DNA from: Artemia franciscana
Lineage: Eukaryota > Arthropoda > Branchiopoda > Anostraca > Artemiidae
DNA: 64,000 bases
Assembly: GCF_032884065.1 (NCBI RefSeq)
Contig: NW_027062698.1
Span: 1-64,000 of the forward strand
Direction of reading: 5' to 3'
Each line of letters starts with the position of its first letter. Position 1 is the first letter of the stretch. Position numbers and translations under genes: made by a program. This document shows, piece after piece, positions 45,935 to 56,389 of this stretch. Below the pieces are notes generated by a model. The model made no database searches and was not told the DNA's origin. It worked only from the letters and a program-made list of their open reading frames with translations.

Positions 45935-47250
45935 TAATTTATTTGTGACCCACTTGAAACAGCAGAGTATACAAACAAACACACACACAAAAAAAACAAC
46001 TTCTGATAATACATTAAATTACTGTAGAAAACATTTTAGAAGATCATGAAAAGGGTTAATAGTAAAATGTATTGAGTTGGATAGTTTCTGGTGTAGCACT
46101 TTAAGTTTATTAATAAATCTGGAGCCCTGAAATTTGTTACCATATCACTGTTCTTGTACCAGGGAGGAAGATACAACAAAAATGGAGGAAACGAAAAAAA
46201 GATGACTTGAGAGCCTTTAAATCTTTTCTTTTTAAAACAGGATACAATCCAGAAAGATATAAAACCGAGTGATCACAAAAGCAAGAATAAATTTGTGAAA
46301 GGGCTATGCGGTCATATTTCCCCCTGTTCACAAAAATTTTTATAATAACCCCTTGAAGTTTAACCTTAGCATCAGAAACAATACTGTCTGCATAAGCAAG
46401 ATATGAGACATTTGAACTACCTAAAAGGTAAGTTGTTGGAAGACTATTTAAAATATCAGCAATACAATTTTTGAAAATTGAGACAGAGATAAAACTCCAC
46501 CTTGTCTTAGAGAGATCTTTAATATAGAAGGAGAAGATTTAACATGAAGGAAAGAACAACCATACCAAAATTTTAATAAAGAAACAATAGAAACATTCAC
46601 TCCACATTTACACAAAGAAAAAAGGGCTTGGGAGTGAACTACAGAATCAAAGGCTTTAGATAGATCTAAAGAACAAAAATAAAGATCAGAGCACTTCCCA
46701 GAAGCATCAGAAAGCAGAGTAGAAAAAACTTTATGGGCATGCTGACATCCCAGACTATGCTGACATCCCAGACCACGCTGAAAACCAAACTGGTTAACTC
46801 CAAAATTTATATTATCTTTATAGAAGGGAGAAGTAAAGACTCAAGGACTTTGCTTAAGGTACAAGAAACAGTGATAGGAAAATAAGATGAACATGAAAAT
46901 GGACCTTTCCCTCTTTTTAAAATAGAAGTAACTGTGTCACACAAGAAACTGTCCAGCACAACAGAACAACACAAACATATTTGAAAAAGTAGTTGTAAAT
47001 GCAATATTAAAGGGGGGCAATCAGGTTTTAAATGATTCAGTGATATTCCATTGGTGTCAACTGACTTAGACTTAAGCCTTTTAATAGCCAGGTAAATTGA
47101 ATCAGCAGATATTGGTAATATATCCTGCTGAGATAGAGCAGACGGTAGCATATGTTTCAAAACAGCTGAAAAACATGAATGAACATAGCCTAAATTATAA
47201 AATTCCAGTATTCTGTCACCCACCACCTGTTTTTCACTGAGGATTAACTA
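45935..47250 (-). mobile_element. Truncated LINE (L-B, copy 2)
   Basis: On the minus strand a frame at 47226-46807 reads SADSIYLAIKRLKSKSVDTN, LLFQICLCCSVVLDSF, and VSCTLSKVLESLLLPS, the N-terminal reverse transcriptase blocks of jockey/CR1-group LINEs. Beyond a frame change the strand gives QFGFQRGLGCQHS, LDLSKAFDSVVHSQALF (SKAFDS codons at 46643-46660), SLRQGGVLS and a catalytic box reading YADS (46383-46394) in place of YADD. The 3' end carries AAATAAATTATTATTATTA at about 45935-45955. A short repeat near 46745-46775 duplicates the GCQH stretch. The 5' part is missing; several breaks, so inactive. Confidence 0.82.
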
Positions 47251-47334
47251 ATTGTTTATAAATACAGACAGATAAAACTGGTTTGCTCTAGAGATTTACA
47301 CAGTGTAAACTTGAGTGCTGGTCATATAATACAT

Positions 47335-47480
47335 AAGTACTGGTAAATTTATATAGCAAACAGTATAACTAGCTTTTGTATAAAGTGAATATACCACTTG
47401 ATGCCTTTTTTTATGCTCTTTACAAATATAATAATTGCTTCTACCGGAAATTTAAATTTAACCACTTTTTAACCTAACCT
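47335..47480 (+). repeat. E-type terminus, extra copy
   Basis: GCAAACAGTATAACTAGCTT then TTGTATAAAGTGAATATACC, matching the right end of F3 (50345-50480) in the same orientation and the left end of F3 in inverted orientation. Confidence 0.75.
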
Positions 47481-47512
47481 AACCTTACCTAACTTAACAT
47501 AACCTTGTTATA
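47481..47512. repeat. Short degenerate CCTAA tract
   Basis: TAACCTAACCTAACCTTACC and neighbours, a minus-strand version of the arthropod telomere repeat TTAGG. Too short and too degenerate to be a telomere; similar scraps lie at 45818-45832 and 14861-14872. Confidence 0.6.
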
Positions 47513-48391
47513 AATAATGTTAGCACTGAGAAAATGTAGCATTATTTTTTCAAGGTAAAAGATGGCACTGAGGAAACATAGTATTATTTTGCAGAAAATG
47601 AGCAATAAGTCATACTCTAGGCCTAATTGAAAATTCATCATTTTGAAGAGCTCAAAAAGTGCTTAAATTTGAATTTGTAATTGAAGCAATTATTATATTC
47701 ATAAAGAACATGAAAAAAGACATCAAGAGGTAGGCTCTGTTCACTTATTGGTAAGTCAGTTATATGAACTGTCATGATTTTTTGAAAATTTGTCATTTTT
47801 AAGAGTTAAAAAAGTGTATAAATCTGAACTTCCAATAGAACCAACTATTATATTTGTAAAAAGCATAAAGAAAGCATCAAGTTGTGTATTCACTTTATAT
47901 AAAAGCGAGTTATACTGTTTGCTATAAATTTACCTAAGTACCTATCATATTTTTACATTCCTGTGGTATACCTTGCCTCCTTCCCTTACAGACTATAAGG
48001 CCTAAAACTGCTGATACTCAGCTATAAGATATTGCCAAATAGAAGTAGGTTAGTGGAGATATATATCACTAGAGCTATATTTGGGACAATCAGGGTTGTG
48101 ATTAGCCTAAATTGGTTATTTAGACTAGCCTAGGCTATTTGGAAAGAGCATAGAAAAGACATCAAGTAGCCTAGTTTGTTTACCTTGCAAGGAATAAAAT
48201 CATGTATACATTTACCCTCAAATAAATATTTAAAGTAAAATTTCTTATAATTTTTTTAAATGCATTGATAATAGGCCTACAGTAAAGACTAATTTAGATA
48301 AACCTAACCGATACTTACATCCACGTTGCAAAGTTTCGATTCAAAAATATTGCCTTTTAACAGTACATAGCTTTCTGTATAATAGATAGCG

Positions 48392-48731
48392 CTATAAATT
48401 CCGTTTTATTCGTAAAGAAGAAAGGAAAATACTTCTGTATTGAGATACCTGGTTAGATCCAGGTTTTAGAAATGATGTTTCTCTAAGTCTGATAGCGTCA
48501 AGAAGGCAAAGTTGTATAAAGAATTTTATGTGCGGCTTGCCAATGGCTAAGGAGATTTGGTCGTAAGAGGTAACAAAATTGCTCCAACTTGAAAGGCTGC
48601 GAAATAAATTCTTTTCTAATCGTGCAGTCACTCTTATGGAATTCCGTAGGCCAGAATGTTGTTATGTCTCCCAGTACTGAATCTTCTAAGTCTGGAGTTG
48701 ACAAAGACTGGTGCAGGAAACCCTGGCTCAA
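48392..48731 (-). other. Open frames in the F3 left arm of unknown origin
   Basis: Two overlapping minus-strand frames, 48631-48392 (79 codons, with SLAIGKPHIKFFIQLCLLDA) and 48731-48498 (77 codons, with STPDLEDSVLGDITTFWPTE). The matching right-arm plus strand keeps the first frame's reading for about 55 codons but has a stop in it. Differences between arms fall at all codon positions, so I see no sign of coding constraint. It may be a captured exon or chance. Confidence 0.25.
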
Positions 48732-49655
48732 AGTATGGGATGCACCTAACGAGTTGAGTCACGGTTATCATTGACCGGCGTTCACATGACTTCTCCTTAT
48801 CGCTGGCAAGTGCAATTTAAGGTAATTTGACTTTATACCCTAACATTTAAGAAAGGACAAAGTGACTGAAAAATAATTTTTTTCAATTTGGAAGTCCAGA
48901 AGGATTGTGCTTGGTGGATTTCTTTCAGCTGACCAATCAAAGAACTTCTTTTCATTATTGTCTTTTCAGGCAAAGTAGCCAAATAAAAACAACTTTTCAT
49001 GCTGCGTTTTTCCTAAGAAAAAGCCACTTCAAAAATGAAACATCTCCTTCTTCTATTTAGTTAGGTATACAGATCACCATGTAGGCACTGTCACCTCTGT
49101 AGCTGGTATCCTAGGTTTAATAAATCATTTTCTTCTTCAAGATATTAATATGCTTAAAATTTTTTACTTTGTTTTTTGGGGAGAAAATTTTGTCAAAAAC
49201 TGTCCATTTTTTTTCGATTTTTGTACCTTGGAAACATTGCTAAAATTTTCAGATTCTGGTGTTGTAGATAAAGAGTCAAACAAAATGTGTGGAATATTTT
49301 CATCAGATTAATGGCAATATCAACACAAACAAAAGTAAGGTACTTATTTATTTAACTTATGTTCGTCCTGGATTTCAATGATTTATAACAATTCGCATTT
49401 GTTTTAGGTTGGGTTTCCTAGAATGAATTATAACAAAATTTAAAATGAAAATAAAAAAATAATCATGTCCAACTTAAAGACAGTACGATATATGAGAACT
49501 AAATCGAAAAGGAAATTATATTGAATGCTTAGGTCAAATTTAAACAAGCAGAAATTGCCGCAAGTAAGATTAGGGCTATCCCCCGGATAAAGCCTATAAA
49601 GAGTAGAGTGATAAGAAGCTGCGATCCTTCTAAAACCTTCTAAGGGCTAAATGAT
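48593..49655. other. F3 central region
   Basis: About 1.06 kb between the inverted arms, with no recognised transposase or other family. AT-rich with only short frames. Confidence 0.45.
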
Positions 49656-50500
49656 ATCATTCAAGTTGGAGCAATTTTGTTGCCTCTTATGACTAAATCT
49701 CCTTAGCCATTGGCAAGCCGCACATAAAATTCTTCATACAACTTTGCCTTCTTTACGTCATAAGACTTAGAGAAACACCATTTCTAAGACCTGGATCTAA
49801 CCAGGTATCTCAATACAAAAGTATTTTCCTTTCTTCTTTACGAATTTGGCAAAAACTTCTCAATCTTTGCAACTTTTACAAAACGGAATTTATAGCGCTA
49901 TCTATTATACAAAAAGCTATGTAGTGTTAAAAGGCAATATATTTAAATCGAAACTTTGCAACGTGGATCGGTTATGTCTATCTAAATTGGTCTTTACTGT
50001 AGGTCTATTATCAATGCATTGAAAAAAGTTATAAGAAGTTTTACTTTACATATTTATTTGAGGGTAAATGTATACATGATTCTATTCCTCGCAAGGTAAA
50101 CAAACTAGGCTACTTGATGCCTTTTCTATGCTCTTTCCAAATAGCATAGGCTAGTCTAAAATAACCAATTTAGGCTAATCACAAGTGTAACTTTCCCCGA
50201 TTCTCCTAAATATAGCTCTAGTGATATATTTCTCCACTAACCTACTTCAATTTGGCAATATCTTATAGCTGAGTATCAGCAGTTTTAGGCCTCATAATCT
50301 GGAAGGGGGCAAGGTATACCACAGAATGTAAAAATATGATAGGTACTTAGGTAAATTTATAGCAAACAGTATAACTGGCTTTTGTATAAAGTGAATACAC
50401 CACTTAATGCTTTTTTTATGCTCTTTACAAATATCATAATTGCTTTTATTGGAAATTCAGATTTAAACACTTTTATAGTATGAAAAATGACTACACAGAG

Positions 50501-52146
50501 AGAATTATTAATGATCAAAGTTGTTTATTGAAAGACCACATGAAAGATCACCCAAACACCCTTAAGCCCATGCCTAGAGATCCAAATGACTAGCAGGCTA
50601 ACTTCACAAGCAAATTTAGTGCACCAAATCCAAGTATAGCTAGATCATATAATGAACAGCTTAAATCTGTGCAATCAAACTCTAGTTTTCCAGACTGCAC
50701 TGCATCTGTTTTGGATGTAACTGCAAATGCCTTTAGGCTGAAAAAGAAAAAAACCATGCTGATTTGACAGTTTCTGTGCACTTCACCTTGTGAATGGTAC
50801 TTGTTTTTTATATGAAATGTTAACATTATTCTACCAGATTGTGTTTGTAGTTGGTTTGTACCCAATGTTTTCTTTACAGGGCAACTTATGCCCCTTCTGA
50901 AAAAATGGAAGCCAGCTAATGTATACTCCTCATACCACCCAATTATAGTGTTGCTGGTATTATGCAAGCTTCTAGAAATACTTATATTGTCAAATGCTAG
51001 ACACTGTTGTCAAATACCAAACCACCAGTTTGGTTTTATGGTAGAGCTTGGTTGTGCTGATGCTCTCTTTGCCCTTGCTGCTATTTTGTCTGATTCTGAG
51101 CCACTACTTATTGGCTCATTTGATGTGAGCTGGGCTTTGGACTTGTCAGTGCACGCACAGATCCTTCTAGAAACATAAACCAGGGCTAAATTTGTGTATT
51201 GTCAGAGTATTATATTATATGCACAGTAACCTTAGTGCGCAAATGAAAATACCCTCAAATCCAGTCAAGTCTGCTGTTGTACTGGTCCATAAAGCAGGCT
51301 GGCAAGGTTCAGTTGTATCTCCAAGTTTGTACAACCATAGTGCTCTGCTGGTGCAAGCCCAAGTTGCTACTTCTTGTGTTTCAAAAGGGATTGATGTTTT
51401 GTTGATGACATAACTGATGACTTGCTTAATTTGAACAGGTCTGCTGATTGACTATTGAAGAATTTTGATGAGTTGAACAGGGAACACAATAATGTAGATT
51501 TATTGTTTAATGTGTCAAAACCTACTGTCTTGTTTTTCAATGCAGAGCACTGCAAAGAAGATATCCCTTTGGGCGATTCAGTTGTGAAACCATTTGAGAG
51601 TATTACTTACCTTTGTTTACCAATTGGTTGAAGCCTCCCCTCCACCAGGGTGCTTCTTGTGCGCCATGTAGAAGTGAAAATCCAGATTACATATGGATCA
51701 ACTTTTGGTAGCAGACATTGGTTCTGTTGTAAATACCTTGCTTTGCTGTATAATGCCATTGTCCTTCCACATGTACTGTATATAGCACCTTTTTGGAAGT
51801 ACCTGTTGTCTGCTCAATGTACAAAAATAAGAGTTCTGTTTTTTTGATTTGCAAAGTTCCTTCTGAGGCTCCCACCATGGGCAAGTAACTCCTATATAAT
51901 GTGTAATTATAGTGTATCCAATCCAACAGTCTGTGTTAACTGTGTTGTCAAGAACTTTCTGAAAAATGCTAAGGGAAGAGCAAACCCATGGCTAGCCATC
52001 CTGTGCCAGTAGGTTTGCTAATGTAAATAGTGTGTAAATACGTCTGGTGATGTTCCCTAGTGTGACTTTTCTTTTCTTTTTCCTTTGTTATACTCCGTTT
52101 TAATTCCATGTGAATTTTCAGGCTATTAAATTACTTACTTACTTAC
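50501..52146 (+). mobile_element. Truncated LINE (L-B, copy 3)
   Basis: Plus-strand remnants: NFTSKFSAPNPSIARSYNEQ (about 50595-50655), DVTANAFRLKKKK (about 50710), then reverse transcriptase at 50888-51178 (MPLLKKWKPANVYSSYHPII, HQFGFMVELGCADALFALAA, SFDVSWALDLSVH), a diverged catalytic area around 51390 and a C-terminal part (YLALLYNAIVLPHVLYIAPF, FAKFLLRLPPWASNS, NPWLAILCQ) to about 52010. The 3' end is (ACTT)n at about 52130-52146. Same subfamily as 24003-25489 by order and motifs. Multiple frame changes; inactive. It begins close to the F3 right edge. Confidence 0.83.
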
Positions 52147-52400
52147 ATTCTGCAGGTGAATGATGACAGATTGCAAAAGATTATCCTTTTAGTCAACCGT
52201 CTAGGTCTAAACAGAAGGCAGGTCATCCTTGGTTGGGTTGGGAAGGTCTTGTAAGGAAAGATTTAAGGGAAATTGGAGCTTCCTGGGAGAGTTTCAAGAG
52301 GCAGGCTTTGAGTAGATTGGGACTGAAGAGGAGTGTGCATAGCTGTGTTTCCCTCAGGGGGCTTGGTGCTGCAGTGATTTGTGGCAGTAGTAATAGTAGT
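52147..52400 (+). pseudogene. LINE C-terminal tail fragment (L-C, second copy)
   Basis: Plus-strand reading QPSRSKQKAGHPWLGWEGLV, then RKDLREIGASWESFKRQALS and RLGLKRSVHSCVSLRGLGAA: the same tail as 22113-22355 and better preserved. It abuts the 3' tail of LINE L-B copy 3. Confidence 0.7.
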
Positions 52401-52784
52401 ATTAATGGGTAATATGAAATATAACATGAAAAGTTTCTTCTAGTAAAAAGATTGAATATTGTATGTTAGTCTTCAAGGATGCACATTGGACAAGTTCATA
52501 AAAGACCAAAAATTATGCATACATTTTTATTCCATATGATTGGAAACCCCTCCCTCCCACACACACAGGTAACCAAGGGATAGCTTTCAGCCAAGATGCA
52601 AGGTAGTAAAGCTGCCAACAGGCAACAGATAATAGAACGCTAAACAAAAGTTGGAGCTTGCAGTAACTTAATTAGCTTGACAGGAAAGTGATAAAAATGG
52701 ATAGGTTTGGATTCACTTGAAATTCGGTAAAGATGCTCCTAAATAACTTCGAAGACCACACTGCCTTTCCATGACGAAAGTATA
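52401..52784. other. Unassigned DNA
   Basis: Nothing recognised. Confidence 0.35.
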
Positions 52785-52786
52785 AT

Positions 52787-52996
52787 AGTTCAAAATAGGG
52801 ATGAAACCTTTTAATAGAAAGTGAACAAATATAAAATTTTTAACTGGATATTTCGAAAACATACACAGTGTTCACCATCAGCAGTAAAACATCAGCTGCT
52901 GATGATGGACACTGTATATGTGTTCAAAATATCCAGTTAAAAATTTTATATTTGTTCACTGTTTATTAAAAGGTTTTATCCCTATTTTGAACTGTT
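52787..52996. repeat. Near-perfect 205-bp palindrome
   Basis: Left arm starts at about 52787 with ATAGTTCAAAATAGGGATGA and the right arm ends at about 52996 as its complement; arms of about 98 bp share AACCTTTTAATA, GTGAACAAATATAAAATTTT, AACTGGATATTT and ACCATCAGCAG, with a loop of about 10 bp near 52890. No coding frame. It is a compact inverted-repeat element or MITE. Confidence 0.9.
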
Positions 52997-53535
52997 ATAT
53001 GTTCCTAAAATTAAGGAGGCTTCTCCCCAGAAAATTTTATTTCATTAACCTTTAATGCAAAAATGCTGTCAGACTTCCAATATTCTTAGTTCTTGGATCC
53101 CCCCTCCAGATTCAAGACCTTAGACCCTTATAGTATCCCTGAAAAAAGCTAGTGATGTAAAATTGATTGGCTGAAGTTTCTTTGGCTGTAGCTGCCCATC
53201 CATAAAATTTAAGCACATCTGGTTAGTATTGTTTGAAGCACTAGTAGAACTAGGGAGTAAGGCCTCTGAAAATATATTTGTCTTTCCTATGACCCAAAGT
53301 AATTGCACCACAAGTTTCCATTAGATTTGAGCACTCTCCTGAAAAGGTTGAAGGAAGGGGTATATACGTTGAAAAAACATTGTTCTTTTGCCCTATAGCC
53401 ATAAGGTACTTGCCCCATAAATTTCAAATCAGTTGGAGACAAAACTATCGCAAATTTCTACTGAAATATTGGCGAGGGGTTGCTGGAGGGACAATGAGTC
53501 AGTATTATGCCTCCAGTCATATAGTTTGGGGATCC
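52997..53535. other. Unassigned DNA
   Basis: No family-like frame. Nothing recognised. Confidence 0.35.
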
Positions 53536-53950
53536 TAATAGATTGAAAATTCTTATGCTGCTACTGCGGTCAGAGTGCATGAGAGGGCAGAAAGACACAG
53601 CCACTACTTTTGTATCTCATTTATGTAGATTGAAAATCATTGTGTGATTTTGGCTCAGCAAAGTGCAGCATATTTACCTTTCTGAAAAAGTCGGGAGTGG
53701 ATTAGGACATTCGGGAAGTCTCTTATATGTTTTGTGCTTCTATTAATGCAGGTTGAAAATGCTAGCGTAATTCTCCCTCAAACAAGGTAATATGCTGACC
53801 TTAATGCTATGAGCGGGAAAATGAGAAGGGGATATCAGTGAGGCTTTGGTTGTCATTTGTGCATCTACTGATCCTGATTATTAGACATTGAATGTTTTGC
53901 TTTTCAAACACGACTTCACCTACTTACCTCTTTGAAAAGACTTAGCAATG
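53536..53950. repeat. Degenerate tandem repeat, period about 125 bp
   Basis: Three to four diverged units marked by GATTGAAAAT / GGTTGAAAATG at about 53541, 53628 and 53752, each followed by TTTTGGCTC/TTCTCCCTC and an ATATTTACCT/ATATGCTGACC block. Confidence 0.5.
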
Positions 53951-54411
53951 AGGGAGTAATAATTGCAGCCTGATCTTAGCTCAATTTTACACCAAGTCAG
54001 GACTTAGCTCGCTTCTGCATCAAGTCAGCTGTTACCTGTTTGGTACCGGGTAGGGACTTTCTGCAGTTTGTACACCAAGTCAGTCCGTAGCTTAGAATTC
54101 AGTCGTTTATCATCAAGGCAAGACTTAACTTGTCTTGAAATGTCAGGAATCAGGCTTTGCTCGGAGGAAAAACCTCCCACATTTTTTCGGCAAAATCAGG
54201 AATTAACTAGTTTTTGTATCAATCAGGACATAAAATAATTAGTTTTTTAACGAGTCAGGATAACTTGTTTGTGCATCACATCAATTCATAGATTGAATTT
54301 TTCCCCTTTTGGCACCAAGTCAGAACATAGCCAGTTTTTGCACTGCATCTCTGACTCAACGTTTTGCACTGACTCAGGACTAAATTTTCTTTTTTTGTGC
54401 CAAATCAGGAC
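53951..54411. repeat. Degenerate tandem repeat, core ACCAAGTCAGGACTTAGC
   Basis: About nine variants of a 45-55-bp unit with core near CACCAAGTCAGGACTTAGCT and TTTTGCA. Related units appear again at 54960-55060 on the far side of a MITE, so the MITE split the array. Confidence 0.7.
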
Positions 54412-54414
54412 TAA

Positions 54415-54954
54415 AGGCCGTGATTAAGTGAACTTGAAAACGTCGAGCGTCAAAATTGAAGTTAGGGTAGCCTTCTGTCTCTCAATTCTCTAGAGACTGT
54501 CGATTGTCAAAAACCCTTCAAATAACACTTATTCATTGGCGGAAATAGCAGGTTAATTATACCAGCTTGTCAATTTGGTCTCTAGGGGGATCTGAAACGG
54601 TTCTTTCTGGCAAAAAACTTGTAAAAATTTCAGGTAGCTGAAAATGTTGTGTGGGACTGTTCAAAAACAGAAAAATATACCAAAAAATGGTTGCAATCAT
54701 CTTACAGGCTATTGTCTTCTGCTCATGATAGTACCGGTTGTGTTCTAAAAGCAATATCCTTCATAGAGTACACTTGTGAAAAAAAAGATTTCTAACCAAT
54801 TAGAGGAAATTGAGCAAAATCCTAGCAAACATTTTGTAGCATCTTCAAGAAGCTTGAAGATGCATCTTCAAGAATACTTGAGTACTTTTTAAATATATTT
54901 TTTCAATTTTAACATGGGATTTTCGAGTTCCATCAGTTCACTTAATCACAGCCT
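54415..54954. mobile_element. Harbinger/Tourist-like MITE
   Basis: 540 bp with inverted ends AGGCCGTGATTAAGTGAACT (left) and the complement of AGGCTGTGATTAAGTGAACT (right, about 54935-54954), extending with mismatches to about 55-60 bp. Flanked on both sides by TAA (54412-54414 and 54955-54957), the three-base target duplication typical of PIF/Harbinger. Non-coding. It sits inside a tandem array. Confidence 0.75.
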
Positions 54955-54959
54955 TAACT

Positions 54960-55790
54960 TGATTTTATATCAAGACAAGACTCGTTTTCGCGTTGAGTCA
55001 CTGAATTTCGATGCTCAAACTTAGCTAGATCTTGCAAAAAGTCTTGGTTCGTCTTGGGATTTCATTGTGTGGACTGCAAATCTGAGTTTTCTTAATAATG
55101 TCACATAAAGTCATGTAAATTACCATAGCCATTTTGATAGGATTGAGTCCTCGGATGAAAACGGAATGAACTCTTGGGACTTATTAAATTTTGTAGTTTA
55201 CAATCCTTCCCCAGGGGCTGTCCATTCCTTTTCTACCTCCCTCTAAACATGTTTTGACAGTTGCAACTTAATACCCTTAACCATTCCTTAGATATTGTTA
55301 TTGTACCCTTTTGATAGGCCTCCTGTATTATAGATATTCTGTTCTTTTCTTTTGAATTTAAGATTCATATATCATTGTTTAGCTTGAATTTATATTGATT
55401 TGACCTTGGAAACGTTATCTTTAGCCTATACGGAAGCGCGCGCTGACCAGACATATTTTTGCCGTCTTAAAGCCAGAATATGCCTATTTTGCCGTGTTTT
55501 TCTGAAGAAAAGTTATATAATAAGGATAAACTCGTGTCCCGCTAGTCCCTCATCAATCAGGAACACCTCTCAACATGTCACCTCAATGATTTTACGACGT
55601 AATTATGCCAAAAAGACATTCAGATTGACAAATAATTTTATCTTATCAAACTTGCTATGTATTTGTCATTGAAAATGTTTATCATTTGAGCATTGTTACT
55701 GAGAGAAATTAATCTATTTTCTAAGGTTTCAATTAAGAATATAACAAAGTTAAGGCATTCTGTTTTATGTTTTATTGAACTATTTATTAT
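54960..55790. other. Array remnant and unassigned DNA
   Basis: 54960-55060 continues the CAAGTCAG-type array. Beyond it a frame at 55400-55672 (90 codons) has no recognised resemblance. Confidence 0.35.
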
Positions 55791-55924
55791 GGAAGTTATT
55801 CCCGAGGAGATTTGGGATAAGATATTTGAGACAAGCACTGACATTAATATTTCACAAAAATTACATTCTCTTGACGAAAACAACGAAGTTGTCAACATCG
55901 AAACGCACAACGGGGAGTATAAGG
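55791..55924 (+). CDS. Candidate first coding exon with F-box-like start
   Basis: An ATG at 55791 opens a frame reading MEVIPEEIWDKIFE and continuing for about 45 codons to GEYK, where AAG|GTAAAT (55922-55930) is a good splice donor. The start resembles the LP.EI...IF. opening of an F-box, which recruits substrates to SCF ubiquitin ligases. The rest of the domain would lie in later exons, none of which I can find; the next 8 kb is mostly repeats, so a long intron would be needed. Codon use is plausible for coding DNA, but the frame stops soon after the donor. Could equally be chance or an exon scrap. Confidence 0.3.
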
Positions 55925-55984
55925 TAAATATATCGTGAAAGCACATGAATCTTTTATATATGTTGAATAAAGGTTTTGTTTTAT

Positions 55985-56095
55985 CTCAAATAAAAGCAAA
56001 GACCGACATTAAAATTTAAAAGTAGTGCAATTTATCCCGACATGAGGGGGATGACTCTTTTCCCTCTCAATATCCGTTATATCTACTAAAGTTTT
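55985..56095 (+). repeat. Degenerate T terminus
   Basis: GACCGACATTAAAATTTAAA, a CCGACATGAGGGGGATGAC block and CTACTAAAGTTTTACTTG follow the order of the T motif (GAGCGACATTAAAAC, CCGTATATGA, CGCTAAAG) with many changes. Confidence 0.55.
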
Positions 56096-56149
56096 ACTTG
56101 TGCATTACTGAAAAAATTTCTCGGTGCAATAAATATTGTTATTGGTAGT

Positions 56150-56290
56150 GGCGTCTTTGGGAGGGGGGCACAAGGGGGCAGTTTCTCCCAATAATTTGGA
56201 GAAAAATTATTATATAGACTATGCTCTTTGACGCTCCGGATATGGACCCTCTTGTCCCCTCCCAATGAAACTGCTGGACTATGCTCCTGC
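56150..56290. repeat. Possible hAT-like terminal remnant
   Basis: GTAGTGGCGTCTTTGGGAGG followed by GGGGGCACAAGGGGGCAG resembles hAT-type MITE ends (CAGTGGCG...GGGGGCA). No partner end or target duplication is clear. Confidence 0.3.
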
Positions 56291-56389
56291 TACTTCATAA
56301 TTGGTAATCACAACTGTTTTACAAATCGATTGCCTTCTAAAACCTTTGAATTGAAAATTATATTGCTTATATTAAATGAGTATAAATGA

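Larger units (their letters stand above)
45645..47775. mobile_element. E-type inverted-repeat element carrying a LINE insertion
   Basis: The left end (about 45652-45790, TTGACTTACAAATAAAGTGA then CTCTTTACAAATATAATAAT) is inverted at about 47640-47765. Between them lie a LINE (45935-47250) and a further E-type terminus in plus orientation (47335-47480). Short CCTAACCTAACC tracts at 45818 and 47481 are internal. Nested structure makes exact limits uncertain. Confidence 0.55.
47790..50500. mobile_element. Foldback-type element F3
   Basis: The left arm (about 47790-48592) and right arm (about 49656-50500) are inverted copies over about 800 bp with high similarity. Matching landmarks: GCAAATTTACCTAAGTACC region at 47928-47945 facing 50340-50358; CTGCTGATACTCAGCTATAA (48009) facing 50265-50285; ATTTACCCTCAAATAAATAT (48209) facing 50055-50075; AGATAGCGCTATAAATTCCG (48384) facing 49888-49907. 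The right arm has about 40 bp near 49848-49888 that the left lacks. The central 1.06 kb is not repeated. Confidence 0.85.

Noticed and set aside
47481-47512. Internal telomere repeat array
   Set aside because: Only about 30 bp, degenerate, and placed inside inverted-repeat elements; no evidence of a telomere or fusion site.
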